A DNA stretch of 64,000 nt, taken from NCBI RefSeq assembly GCF_002954455.1, contig NZ_MSCC01000001.1, forward strand, positions 1,425,679 to 1,489,678, written 5' to 3'. Origin of the DNA: Photobacterium aquimaris. GTDB taxonomy: Bacteria > Pseudomonadota > Gammaproteobacteria > Enterobacterales > Vibrionaceae. The position numbers and the translations under genes were made by a program. Shown piece by piece: positions 16,016 to 25,188 of the stretch. Under the pieces are notes generated by a model. It had not been told where the DNA came from and made no database searches. It saw only the letters and a list, made by a program, of their open reading frames with translations. Numbering within the stretch: the first letter of the stretch is position 1; every line of letters starts with the position of its first letter.

Positions 16016-17182
16016 ATGAAGAAAATTTGGCAGATGTTGACAAAACCAAGTAGCAAGTACTCAATCCTTGCTCTTGTACTTGTTGGTATTGGTATCGCCG
16101 TTAGTGGTATTTTTGCTGTTCACAAAGGTTTTGAATACGCATCAACCAATGAGTTTTGTGTTGGTTGTCATACCATGAAGCAAAACTACGAAGAATATAC
16201 CCAATCGGTACACTTCAAAAATGCTTCTGGCGTACGTGCTGATTGTGTTGACTGTCACCAACCGAAAGATTTAGTTGGTATGGTAGAAACAAAGTTAATG
16301 GCATCAAAAGATGTATATAACCAGTTTATTACTAAGAAAATCGACACTCCTGAAAAATTTGAAGAGCACCGCTTAGAGCTAGCTCAGATGGTTTGGAAGC
16401 GTATGGAAAAACAAAACTCAAGCACATGTAAGAGTTGCCATAACTATTCAGCAATGGATCACGCTAAGCAATCACCTGAAGCAGCAGCGGCAATGACTGA
16501 TGCAGCAGCAAAAGACATGAACTGTATTGAGTGTCACAAAGGTATTGCACACGAATTACCAAACATGGCTGGCGGTTTCCAGAAAGATTTCCAAAACCTA
16601 CAAGCTGAAGCAACCTCTCAAGGTGCAACAGCCGAGAAGCTTTACTCTCTAGGTGAAAAAGATATCTTTGCAACTGATGATCCAAAAGGTAAATCAGAAG
16701 GTAAATTACTTCCTGCTTCAGAAGTTACTGTACTTGAACGTAAAGGCGACATGCTAAAAGTTGAAGTAAACGGCTGGTTAGAAAAAGCAGGTAAAGGTCG
16801 CGTAATGACTGAGTACATGGGTAAACGTGTCTTTAAGGCAACTATTCGTGGCGAAATCAAAGCGAACGAGAAAATCATTAAAGAAGAAACTGACCCTGCA
16901 ACTAACATTGTATGGCAAAACATCAGTGTTCAAGGTTGGGTAACTAAATCAGACATGATTGATAGTATCAAACCAATCTGGAACTACGCAGAAGATATGT
17001 ACGCGTCTACATGTAACGCTTGTCACGCGGCGCCAGACCCAGGCCATTTTACTGCAAATGGCTGGATCGCAAGTCTGAAAGCCATGAGCTCTTACTACCG
17101 TCTGACTAAGACTGAAGAACGTACACTACTTAAATATCTTCAGAACCACGGCAGCGATACAGGTGGTGCTGGCGCGCATTAA
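16016..17182 (+). CDS. torC: Pentaheme c-type cytochrome TorC
   Basis: TorC carries electrons from the menaquinol pool to TorA. The N-terminal membrane anchor (SILALVLVGIGIAVSGIFAV) is followed by a NapC/NirT domain with four heme sites (CVGCH, CVDCH, CKSCH, CIECH). A C-terminal domain follows with a fifth (CNACH), the five-heme TorC arrangement. Length is about 388 aa (E. coli 390). The ATG at 16016 has GGA ten bases upstream; an ATG at 16001 lacks any ribosome-binding site. torA follows after 93 bp. Confidence 0.92.
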   Translation: MKKIWQMLTKPSSKYSILALVLVGIGIAVSGIFAVHKGFEYASTNEFCVGCHTMKQNYEEYTQSVHFKNASGVRADCVDCHQPKDLVGMVETKLMASKDVYNQFITKKIDTPEKFEEHRLELAQMVWKRMEKQNSSTCKSCHNYSAMDHAKQSPEAAAAMTDAAAKDMNCIECHKGIAHELPNMAGGFQKDFQNLQAEATSQGATAEKLYSLGEKDIFATDDPKGKSEGKLLPASEVTVLERKGDMLKVEVNGWLEKAGKGRVMTEYMGKRVFKATIRGEIKANEKIIKEETDPATNIVWQNISVQGWVTKSDMIDSIKPIWNYAEDMYASTCNACHAAPDPGHFTANGWIASLKAMSSYYRLTKTEERTLLKYLQNHGSDTGGAGAH

Positions 17183-17275
17183 TCCAGCGCTCCAATAAAC
17201 GATTAAATGATAGGCGGGCGATAATAACTATCCCCGCCCCATCGATAAAAATTAAAGTTTAAGGATTCTCCAACT

Positions 17276-19804
17276 ATGGCGACTCAAACTAATAAAACTG
17301 GCATCTCACGCCGCCGCTTTCTTTCTGGCCTTGCTGTAGCAAGTGCTGCATCAGTTGTTGGCACTAGCCTGCTAGCACCTCGTAAAGCGATGGCAGCTGA
17401 TGAAGTGAAAGCAGCCTTCTCTGGTGACGTTCTATCAGGTTCTCACTGGGGTGCTTTCCGCGCTAAAGTTGTAAATGGTGTATGGACTGAAACAACACCG
17501 TTTGAAAAAGACAAAAACCCAACCGATATGATCAAAGCGGTACGTGAAGTGGTTTATAACCCTGCACGTGTTAAGTACCCAATGATTCGTATCGATTGGC
17601 TAAAGCAAGGCTACAAGTCAGATACAACCCAACGTGGTAATAACCGCTTTGTACGTGTGCCATGGTCGCAAGCATTAGACTTCCTATACCATGAAATGGA
17701 GCGCGTACAGGACAACTTTGGTCCAAGCGCACTTTACGCTGGTCATACAGGTTGGCAGTCAGTAGGTAAACTGCATAACGCAGGTACCATGATGAAGCGT
17801 GGTGTTAGCCTTCACGGTACAACACTAGGAAAAATGGGTGACTACTCTACTGGTGCTGCACAAGTAATTCTTCCTTACGTTGCTGGTGCAATGGAAGTTT
17901 ACGAACAACAAACATCATGGCCACTAGTGCTTGAACACACTGACACTATCGTGATGTGGGCCTCTGACCCAATTAAAAACCTGCAAGTGGGTTGGTTAGT
18001 ACCAGACCACAGCCCATACCAATACTATGAGCAACTTGCAGAGAAAGTGAAGAACAAAGAAATCAAAGTGATCTACGTCGATCCTGTGGTTTCTTGCACT
18101 CAAAAAGCCGTTGGTGGTGAGCAGATCCGTGTTAACCCACAGACTGACGTACCATTAATGCTGGCGATTGCACACACGCTATACACTGAAAACTTATACA
18201 ACAAAGAATTCGTTGCTGATTACACAACGGGTCTTGATAAGTTTATGCCTTACGTATTGGGCGAAACAGACGGCGTTATTAAAAATCCTGAGTGGGCAGA
18301 AAAGATTTGTGGTATCAAAGCTGATGATATTCGCGCTCTTGCTCGCACAATGGCTAAAGGCCGTACTCAGATTATTGGTGGCTGGTGTCTACAGCGAATG
18401 CAACACGGCGAGCAGTATGCTTGGATGTTGGTTGTTCTTGCTGCAATGCTGGGCCAAATCGGTCTACCAGGCGGTGGTTTTGGCTTTGGCTGGCACTACA
18501 ATGATGCGGGTTCAATTACCTCTAACGGTCCACTAATGTCTGGCTTTAGTGGTGTAACAGGTGTTGACCCAATTCATAGCGGTTCATACAACGGTTACTC
18601 TACTTTCATTCCAGTTGCACGTTTTGTTGACTGTATTGATAACCCAGGCAAGACTATCGATTACAACGGTCAGAAGCTCAAATATCCATTTATGAAGATG
18701 GCTATTTTCAGTGGTAACAACCCATTTGGTCACCACCAAGATCGTAACAAAATGATCAAGGCGTGGACTAAACTACAAACTGTTGTATCGATTGATCACC
18801 AATGGACAGCGACGTGTCGTTTTGCAGATATCGTATTACCTGCAACAACCACTTACGAGCGTAACGATATCGAGCAGTACGGTAACCACTCTAATGCCGG
18901 TATTATTGCTCTGCGTAAGATTGTTGAACCAATGTTTGAGTCTCGAGATGACTTTGAAATCTTCAGTGAACTATGTTCTCGCTATAACCGCGAAGAAGCA
19001 TTTACTGGTGGTAAAACGCAAATGGAGTGGATTGAAGAAATCTACAACGGCGCGCGTTTACAAGGTCGTGGTCTAGGTGTTCGTATGCCTAACTTCAAGA
19101 AATTCTGGGATGGTGAAGGCTTCATTGAATTCCCTGCTGGTAAAGAGTGGATCCGTCACGAATCATTCCGTAAAGAACCGGATCTTGAGCCATTAGGTAC
19201 AGCATCAGGTTTGATTGAAATTTACTGTAAGACAATTGCAGATATGGGTTACAACGACTGTCAAGGTCACCCAATGTGGTTCGAGAAAACAGAACGTAGC
19301 CACGGTGGTCCTCGCTCTGATCGTTTCCCGATTAACATGCAAAGTACGCACCCGAAAGATCGCCTACACTCACAGCTATGTTCGTCAACGGATTTCCGTG
19401 CAACTTATGCTGTAGCTGACCGTGAGCCTATCTTCATCAACACTGAAGATGCAAAAGCACGTGGTATTCAATCTGGTGATATCGTGCGTGTTTTCAACGA
19501 CCGTGGTCAAGTAATGGCAGGTGCTGTTGTGACTGACGATTACCTACCTGGTGTTTGTCGTCTGCAAGAAGGTGCATGGTACAGCCCATTAGAAGGCGGT
19601 AAAGCTGGCACTATCTGTACTTACGGCGATCCTAACGTACTGACTGAAGACATCGGTAGTTCAAGCCTAGCACAAGCAACATCTGCGGCAGCTGCACTGG
19701 TTCAGATTGAGAAATATACTGGCCCTATTCATGCAGTAACAGGCTTTAACGGTCCTATCTACGAAGAAGGTATCGACCCACTATTCCCTGCAATGGATAA
19801 GTAA
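17276..19804 (+). CDS. torA: Trimethylamine-N-oxide reductase TorA
   Basis: The periplasmic molybdenum (bis-MGD) enzyme that reduces TMAO to trimethylamine. The twin-arginine signal SRRRFLSGLA (residues 11-20) ends at KAMA/ADE. The Mo-ligating serine lies in MGDYSTGAAQ near residue 191. The 842-aa length fits TorA of the DMSO-reductase family. It follows torC and is terminated before torD. The Tat signal plus the TorC partner favour periplasmic TorA over TorZ/BisC. Confidence 0.95.
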   Translation: MATQTNKTGISRRRFLSGLAVASAASVVGTSLLAPRKAMAADEVKAAFSGDVLSGSHWGAFRAKVVNGVWTETTPFEKDKNPTDMIKAVREVVYNPARVKYPMIRIDWLKQGYKSDTTQRGNNRFVRVPWSQALDFLYHEMERVQDNFGPSALYAGHTGWQSVGKLHNAGTMMKRGVSLHGTTLGKMGDYSTGAAQVILPYVAGAMEVYEQQTSWPLVLEHTDTIVMWASDPIKNLQVGWLVPDHSPYQYYEQLAEKVKNKEIKVIYVDPVVSCTQKAVGGEQIRVNPQTDVPLMLAIAHTLYTENLYNKEFVADYTTGLDKFMPYVLGETDGVIKNPEWAEKICGIKADDIRALARTMAKGRTQIIGGWCLQRMQHGEQYAWMLVVLAAMLGQIGLPGGGFGFGWHYNDAGSITSNGPLMSGFSGVTGVDPIHSGSYNGYSTFIPVARFVDCIDNPGKTIDYNGQKLKYPFMKMAIFSGNNPFGHHQDRNKMIKAWTKLQTVVSIDHQWTATCRFADIVLPATTTYERNDIEQYGNHSNAGIIALRKIVEPMFESRDDFEIFSELCSRYNREEAFTGGKTQMEWIEEIYNGARLQGRGLGVRMPNFKKFWDGEGFIEFPAGKEWIRHESFRKEPDLEPLGTASGLIEIYCKTIADMGYNDCQGHPMWFEKTERSHGGPRSDRFPINMQSTHPKDRLHSQLCSSTDFRATYAVADREPIFINTEDAKARGIQSGDIVRVFNDRGQVMAGAVVTDDYLPGVCRLQEGAWYSPLEGGKAGTICTYGDPNVLTEDIGSSSLAQATSAAAALVQIEKYTGPIHAVTGFNGPIYEEGIDPLFPAMDK

Positions 19805-19835
19805 TTAATCCGTTGTTAGCGTAGTAAATTAACCT

Positions 19836-19870
19836 ATAAAGGCGATGAACAATAATTTCATCGCCTTTAT
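19836..19870 (+). terminator. Terminator between torA and torD
   Basis: A 13-bp perfect stem (19836-19848/19858-19870, ATAAAGGCGATGA and its complement) with a 9-nt loop and an interrupted T-rich tail (TTCATTTTTT). It would separate or reduce torD transcription relative to torCA. Confidence 0.75.
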
Positions 19871-19956
19871 TTCATTTTTTAGAACCTATTCTAATAACCC
19901 TTAGGTATACTCTGCCTAATTGCTTTATTTGAATATGTTTTATGTCTGGAGTGACC

Positions 19957-20604
19957 ATGCAAGAATTTATCGCATTCAACGAACAACGTGCTGAAATCTA
20001 CTGGTGGATGTCATCACTGTTCGCTCGCGAATTAACTGATGCAGATTTACATGAATACCATGGCGGTGAGATGTATACGTTTCTGTCTGGTCTTGGTATG
20101 ACAGAAGAATTAAAAGCACCAGTAGATAGCTTTCGTGCTGCCATTAAAAAATCGCATGCTCGCAATGACGAACAACTAGAACTTGCTGCGGATTTTTGTG
20201 GTTTATTTTTAAGTACGCCTAAATCAGGTGCGCTACCTTACGCATCAATGTATGTTGGCACGACGGGTTTATTAAACGATAAACCTGCTCAAGAAATGCA
20301 TGAGCTGATGGCCTCTTTTGATATTACACAGCGTAAAGACTTTAATGAGCCAGCGGATCACCTTGCGATTGAATTAGACTTCATGGGTAATCTAATCATC
20401 ATGGGTAACCAACAGCAAACAGAAGAACAACGTGAAGCATTAATGCAGTCACAGTTATCATTCATCGATACCATGCTACTAAACTGGTTACCGTTATTTG
20501 TTAAAGAATGTCACCGACATGATCAATTTGGCTTCTATGCCGCGGCGGCAAATCTACTGCTTGCATTCTGTATGCTAGATAAGAAATTTCTTGCGGGTGA
20601 ATAA
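19957..20604 (+). CDS. torD: TorA-specific chaperone TorD
   Basis: TorD binds the TorA signal peptide and apoenzyme and promotes molybdenum-cofactor insertion before Tat export. The 215-aa all-helical protein has the TorD/DmsD features: QRAEIYWWMSSLFARELT at the N-terminus and EPADHLAIELDFMGNL in the middle. The ATG at 19957 has GGAG seven bases upstream, better than the ATG at 19942. Unlike a tight operon, it is separated from torA by 152 bp including a terminator, so it may have its own promoter. Confidence 0.92.
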   Translation: MQEFIAFNEQRAEIYWWMSSLFARELTDADLHEYHGGEMYTFLSGLGMTEELKAPVDSFRAAIKKSHARNDEQLELAADFCGLFLSTPKSGALPYASMYVGTTGLLNDKPAQEMHELMASFDITQRKDFNEPADHLAIELDFMGNLIIMGNQQQTEEQREALMQSQLSFIDTMLLNWLPLFVKECHRHDQFGFYAAAANLLLAFCMLDKKFLAGE

Positions 20605-20634
20605 CGCTTTTTAGCCAAAAACAATAGACTTTTA

Positions 20635-20667
20635 ACGCTCTTATTACTCCTAATAAGGGCGTTTTTT
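20635..20667 (+). terminator. Intrinsic terminator of torD
   Basis: An 11-bp stem (20635-20645/20652-20662, ACGCTCTTATT/AATAAGGGCGT) followed by six T. Confidence 0.85.
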
Positions 20668-20939
20668 ATACGCGATATCTAAAAATTTCTCATTTTAGCT
20701 AGTGCCAAATTATCCCTTCAAAAGATTTATATTTTAATGCCATTTTATCTTGCATAACTACGCATTACACAGATCATCACGCTCTTTGTGCTAAAAATAA
20801 CAAGTTATTTATTATCATGCACTTAAATCATTAATATTCATTATAACATATTAAAATAATAGTCTTTCTCATTACCGTTTTCTGTTTTATGCATAGCCTC
20901 ATTTTTGATTTTTTATATTGTCATACAAAATTTTAAAAT
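20668..20939. other. AT-rich intergenic region upstream of the hya promoter
   Basis: About 270 bp of AT-rich DNA between the torD terminator and the FNR-type site. I see no gene or strong structure; further upstream activator sites for hya may lie here. Confidence 0.3.
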
Positions 20940-20981
20940 CTGATTCAGATCAAATAATTGTATTTATTTAAATCATAAAAT
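20940..20981 (+). promoter_or_regulatory. FNR-type site and -10 element of the hya operon
   Basis: CTGATTCAGATCAA at 20940-20953 matches the FNR consensus TTGAT-N4-ATCAA at nine of ten positions. A -10-like TAAAAT at 20976-20981 is spaced so that the site would be centred near -41.5, the class II activator position. Anaerobic activation of hydrogenase is therefore predicted. Confidence 0.65.
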
Positions 20982-21033
20982 CACAAGGCAATACCAATAA
21001 CGTATATTTATTCATAGCTAAAAAGGTTGATAG

Positions 21034-22170
21034 ATGGACTCGCATGCAGCCCTTTTTGAACTCGGCCAGAAACGTCTTGCTGAGCTTCGAAAAACGAAAC
21101 CTCTTCGTGAGGGATCTTTCCAAAAAAAATTAGAAAAAAATGGCATTACTCGTCGTGACTTCATGATCTGGAGTGCAACCATCACTTCATTGCTGGCACT
21201 ACCCCTACCTTTTAGTACCATGGTTGCAGAAGCTGCTGAGCTTTCAGATCGTGTACCACTTATCTGGTTGAGCTTGGCTGAATGTACTGGTTGTTCTGAA
21301 TCATTAGTACGTAGCACTACGCCTGATATTAGTGCGTTATTATTTGAGCATGTTTCGCTTGAATACCAAGAAGTACTGATGGCAGCAGCCGGCGATCAAG
21401 CAGAAGAAAACCTTGATAACGCCATGAAAGCTTACAAAGGCAAATACCTGCTTGCTGCTGAAGGTGCAGTCCCTACAGCAAACAACGGTACTTTCCTAAC
21501 CTTAGGTAGCCAAGCAGAAACAGGTTTATCGCTAATTAAACGCGTTGCTGCAGATGCCGCTGCCGTTATTTGTGTCGGTACATGTTCATCTTATGGTGGT
21601 GTACAAGCAGCGCGCCCTAACCCTACTGGCGCGAAAAGTGTTGGTGCTGTGATTGATCGTCCTGTTATCAATGTCGCTGGCTGTCCACCTAACCCTGCCA
21701 ATATTACTGGTACATTAATGTACTACATCATGTTTGGTCGCCTACCTGCATTAGATATGTTTAATCGTCCTAAGTGGGCTTATGGTGCACGTGTTCATGA
21801 TAACTGTGAGCGTCGTGGTCACTTTGATGCCGGTGAGTTCGTAACAGAGTTTGGCGATGATAATGCCAAAAAAGGTTACTGCTTATTCAAGATGGGTTGT
21901 AAAGGCCCTTACACCTATAACAACTGTCCAACAGAACGTTTTAACGCTCACACTAGCTGGCCAGTACTTGCAGGTCATGGTTGCATCGGTTGTTCAGAGC
22001 CTGATTTCTGGGATGACATGGCTGATTTTGAAAAGCCATTAAGTCGCCAACCAGTGCATGGTCTAGATGCCACGGCCGATACCATTGGTGCTGTTATTTT
22101 AGGTGTTACTGCGGTGGGTATTGGTGCCCATGCAGTGAGTAGTATTTTTGCTAAGAAAGTCGAGGAATAA
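21034..22170 (+). CDS. hyaA: [NiFe] hydrogenase small subunit HyaA
   Basis: The electron-transfer subunit of a membrane-bound uptake hydrogenase. The twin-arginine motif ITRRDFMIW (about 38-46) is followed by a hydrophobic stretch and cleavage near AEA/AEL. The proximal-cluster cysteines begin at ECTGCSESL (Cys84, Cys87). Further cysteines (CVGTCSS, CPPNPANITG, CKGPYTYNNCP, CIGCSEP) supply the three Fe-S clusters. A C-terminal hydrophobic helix (IGAVILGVTAVGIGAHAVSSIF) anchors it. The 3-bp gap to hyaB shows one transcript. Confidence 0.95.
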   Translation: MDSHAALFELGQKRLAELRKTKPLREGSFQKKLEKNGITRRDFMIWSATITSLLALPLPFSTMVAEAAELSDRVPLIWLSLAECTGCSESLVRSTTPDISALLFEHVSLEYQEVLMAAAGDQAEENLDNAMKAYKGKYLLAAEGAVPTANNGTFLTLGSQAETGLSLIKRVAADAAAVICVGTCSSYGGVQAARPNPTGAKSVGAVIDRPVINVAGCPPNPANITGTLMYYIMFGRLPALDMFNRPKWAYGARVHDNCERRGHFDAGEFVTEFGDDNAKKGYCLFKMGCKGPYTYNNCPTERFNAHTSWPVLAGHGCIGCSEPDFWDDMADFEKPLSRQPVHGLDATADTIGAVILGVTAVGIGAHAVSSIFAKKVEE

Positions 22171-22173
22171 TTC

Positions 22174-23877
22174 ATGAGCAAGCGCGTCGTAATCGATCCC
22201 ATTACTCGTATCGAAGGCCACTTACGCATCGAAGTTGAACTTGATGCTAATAATGTAATCAACAAGGCATGGGCATCATCTACCCTGTTCCGTGGTCTTG
22301 AGATTATTCTGAAAGGCCGCACACCCTATGATGTGGGCCTGCTTATACAACGTATTTGTGGTGTATGTACATCATCACACTACCTTTGCGGCACATTAGC
22401 AGTAGAAGATGCGATTAATGCACAAGTGCCGCTTAATGCGAAATATATTCGTAGTTTAATTCTTACTACTCTGCAAATGCATGACCACATTGTTCACTTC
22501 TATATTCTACATGGCTTAGATTGGATAGATATTGTATCTGCATTAAGTGCTGATCCAGCAAAAGCCGCTGTTGAAGCGATGAAGTACTCCGCTACGCCAA
22601 TGGCAGCTGGTGAAGGTGATTTACGTGCAGCACAAGAGAAAGTGCAAGGTTTAGTTAACACCGGTAAGTTAGGGCCATTCGCCAATGCTTATTGGGGTAA
22701 TAAAACCTATAAATTCACACCAGAACAAAACCTTATTGGTTTAAGTCATTACCTTAAAGCGCTAGAAGTTCAGCGGGTTGCAGCAGAAGCAATGGCTATT
22801 TGGGGTGGTAAAAACCCGCACCCACAATCAATTGTTGTTGGTGGTGTAACCTGTGTACGTGACATGCTAGACCCTGCTCGCCTGCAAGAATTTAAGCAAA
22901 AGTATGTTCATGTTGCTGAGTTCATTGAGCGTGTCTACCAAGCCGATATTAAAATGGCTGCCGCAGCTTATGCTAAAGAGCCAAGTGTATTAGGTGGCTG
23001 TAACGTTGATACCTTCATGTGTAGCGAATCTATTTTGCTAAATCCTGATGATCATCTTTTTGAAAGTGGTGTTATTCGCAATAAAGATTTATCTAAAGCA
23101 GAAGCTATTGATCTTAATATGATTGCTGAAGATGTGACTCACTCTTGGTATGACGCTAATCAACCGCAACACCCATACGATGGCACAACGATTCCTGAAC
23201 ATACACCGTTTATTGAGCGTGACACTATTGTCGGTAAACGCCCAACAATCAATGAAGCAGGTAAATACTCTTGGGTTAAATCACCACGTTACAATGGTGA
23301 ACCAGTTGAAGTTGGCCCACTAGCAACAATGGTAGTTAACTATGCTAAAGGTAACACTCGTGTTACATCAATAGTGAACGAATTCTTACAGCAAACAGGT
23401 TTACCTGCTGCGGCATTATTTACCACTCTTGGTCGTACTGCTGCCCGTATGCTGCATGCACTTACCATCACTCGTCATGGTTTAGAGACATTTGAATCGA
23501 TGGTAACTAACCTCAATTCAGACCAAACCACTTACATTGAACCAACCATTGATCCAAATAAAGAATATAAAGGTGTGGGTATCATTGAAGCACCACGTGG
23601 TTTCTTAAGTCACTGGTTACGTATAAAAGACGCTAAAGTTGAAAACTACCAAGCAGTAGTACCAACAACATGGAACGCAGGTCCAATTGATGGTAACGGT
23701 AAAATCGGGCCATACGAAGCATCTTTAGTTGGCCTACAACTTGAAGATCCGAAAAAACCATTAGAAGTATTACGTGTGATTCACTCGTTTGACCCTTGCA
23801 TGGCGTGTTCAGTACACGTAATGGATTACAAAGGCCAATCATTAAGTGAGTTCCGTATTCCAGCTCAGGCAATGTAA
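22174..23877 (+). CDS. hyaB: [NiFe] hydrogenase large subunit HyaB
   Basis: The catalytic subunit that splits H2 at a Ni-Fe(CN)2CO centre. The two ligand pairs are present: RICGVC (Cys62, Cys65) and DPCMACSVHV near residue 541. The C-terminal 19 residues after the DPCxxCxxH motif are the peptide expected to be removed by HyaD after Ni insertion. At 567 aa it has normal length. GAGGA in the end of hyaA serves as its ribosome-binding site. Confidence 0.96.
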   Translation: MSKRVVIDPITRIEGHLRIEVELDANNVINKAWASSTLFRGLEIILKGRTPYDVGLLIQRICGVCTSSHYLCGTLAVEDAINAQVPLNAKYIRSLILTTLQMHDHIVHFYILHGLDWIDIVSALSADPAKAAVEAMKYSATPMAAGEGDLRAAQEKVQGLVNTGKLGPFANAYWGNKTYKFTPEQNLIGLSHYLKALEVQRVAAEAMAIWGGKNPHPQSIVVGGVTCVRDMLDPARLQEFKQKYVHVAEFIERVYQADIKMAAAAYAKEPSVLGGCNVDTFMCSESILLNPDDHLFESGVIRNKDLSKAEAIDLNMIAEDVTHSWYDANQPQHPYDGTTIPEHTPFIERDTIVGKRPTINEAGKYSWVKSPRYNGEPVEVGPLATMVVNYAKGNTRVTSIVNEFLQQTGLPAAALFTTLGRTAARMLHALTITRHGLETFESMVTNLNSDQTTYIEPTIDPNKEYKGVGIIEAPRGFLSHWLRIKDAKVENYQAVVPTTWNAGPIDGNGKIGPYEASLVGLQLEDPKKPLEVLRVIHSFDPCMACSVHVMDYKGQSLSEFRIPAQAM

Positions 23878-23890
23878 CTAAGGATTTATC

Positions 23891-24637
23891 ATGTCAACAG
23901 ATACCGTGTTGTATAAACGATCCTATGTATTTTCATTCGTTATCCGTTTATGTCACTGGTTACGTGCGTTTGCAATTTTTGGTCTGGTGATCACCGGCTT
24001 TTATATTGCATGGCCATTTTTGGTTGCTCCAGGCAGTACCAATGTCCTTGAACAAGGTTGGATTCGATTAGCACATGAAGTGTTAGGCTTTATTTTAATA
24101 GCTGTGACGCTGATTCGTGTTTATCTGTTCTTCTTCAGTCGCAGTAATGTTGAACGGCGCTCGGTGCAAGATATTATTAGCCCGAAAAGCTGGGTTCAAC
24201 AAATTAAAGCCTATTTTTGGATGGGTAATGCACCTCACCATGGTGCTTATGGTCCGTTGCAACTTATGGTTTATGCAGGTATTTCTATCGCTGCAATCTT
24301 CATGTGTGTGACTGGCTTAACGCTATATGCTAATGTATACCACTTAGGTATTGGTGGCATGATGTGGGAACCAGCTCAATGGGTCGCTTATGCGATGGGC
24401 GGGTTAGATGAAGTACGTAAATGGCACCATTATATTACTTGGGCATTCATTATTTTTGTATTGATCCACGTATATATGGTGATTTGGACAGGGATCCGTT
24501 TCCGTAACGGTTCTGCTGATGCCATTATGTCCGGTTTCGACTATCACCCTGTTCATGTTAAAGATGAACATGAGGGTAATGATCCGGTTCAGCATCATGC
24601 TCACCACAATAGTCATTCAAAAAATAAAGGCCACTAG
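23891..24637 (+). CDS. hyaC: Hydrogenase b-type cytochrome subunit HyaC
   Basis: A 248-aa di-heme membrane cytochrome b that passes electrons from HyaA to quinone. Four hydrophobic segments are seen with heme-ligand His candidates in IRLCHWLRAFAI, RLAHEVLGF and the HHYITWAFIIFVLIHVYM helix. The His-rich C-terminal tail (HHAHHNSHSK) is cytoplasmic and unusual in its density, possibly a metal-binding tail. AAGGA precedes the ATG. Confidence 0.92.
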   Translation: MSTDTVLYKRSYVFSFVIRLCHWLRAFAIFGLVITGFYIAWPFLVAPGSTNVLEQGWIRLAHEVLGFILIAVTLIRVYLFFFSRSNVERRSVQDIISPKSWVQQIKAYFWMGNAPHHGAYGPLQLMVYAGISIAAIFMCVTGLTLYANVYHLGIGGMMWEPAQWVAYAMGGLDEVRKWHHYITWAFIIFVLIHVYMVIWTGIRFRNGSADAIMSGFDYHPVHVKDEHEGNDPVQHHAHHNSHSKNKGH

Positions 24638-24642
24638 CGCAA

Positions 24643-25188
24643 ATGAAGATATTGCTGCTTGGTATTGGCAATGTCTTGTACGCCGACGAAGGAGTCGGCG
24701 TACATTTCGTCAATTATCTCACTGAAAACTACCGCTTTACGCACCCTGACCATCAGATTGATCTTATTGATGGCGGGACGCTAGCGCATTGTCTTATTCC
24801 AACGTTAACCCAATATGATCATTTAATTGTGGTTGATACTGTTAACGCTGCTGATGTGGATGCTGGCGAAGTGTACTTCTTTGACTTCGACAAAGCCCCT
24901 GCCGAAATTGATTGGCAAGGTAGTGCTCACGAAGTTGAGATGCTGCAAACACTTATTATGATGGATTTGGTTGGCGATCGCCCAAAAACTTATGTTCTTG
25001 GCGTAACACCAACGGTATTAGAACCTATGCATATGGGGCTAACCTCTAAAATTAATGCTGCGATTCCAGTAATGGAAACAGCATTACTTCGTCACCTATC
25101 CGAATTTAATATCCACTGTGAAAAAGTTAATAACATCGATATAAACAGCTTGATTCCAACAGCTTATAAGCGAGGCGTTGAACAATGA
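24643..25188 (+). CDS. hyaD: Hydrogenase maturation endopeptidase HyaD
   Basis: HyaD is the nickel-sensing protease that removes the C-terminal extension of HyaB. The 181-aa HupD/HyaD fold carries the expected Ni-binding residues: Glu16 in LYADEGVGVH, Asp65 in VVDTVN and His96 in GSAHEVEML. It starts 5 bp after hyaC and its stop overlaps the next start by four bases (ATGA). Confidence 0.93.
   Translation: MKILLLGIGNVLYADEGVGVHFVNYLTENYRFTHPDHQIDLIDGGTLAHCLIPTLTQYDHLIVVDTVNAADVDAGEVYFFDFDKAPAEIDWQGSAHEVEMLQTLIMMDLVGDRPKTYVLGVTPTVLEPMHMGLTSKINAAIPVMETALLRHLSEFNIHCEKVNNIDINSLIPTAYKRGVEQ

Noticed and set aside
20605..21033. Small gene between torD and hyaA
   Set aside because: No frame with ribosome-binding site and plausible composition was found; the region is promoter and terminator DNA.
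21018..21317. Antisense open frame over hyaA
   Set aside because: It mirrors the strongly coding hyaA frame and shows no domain or start signal of its own.
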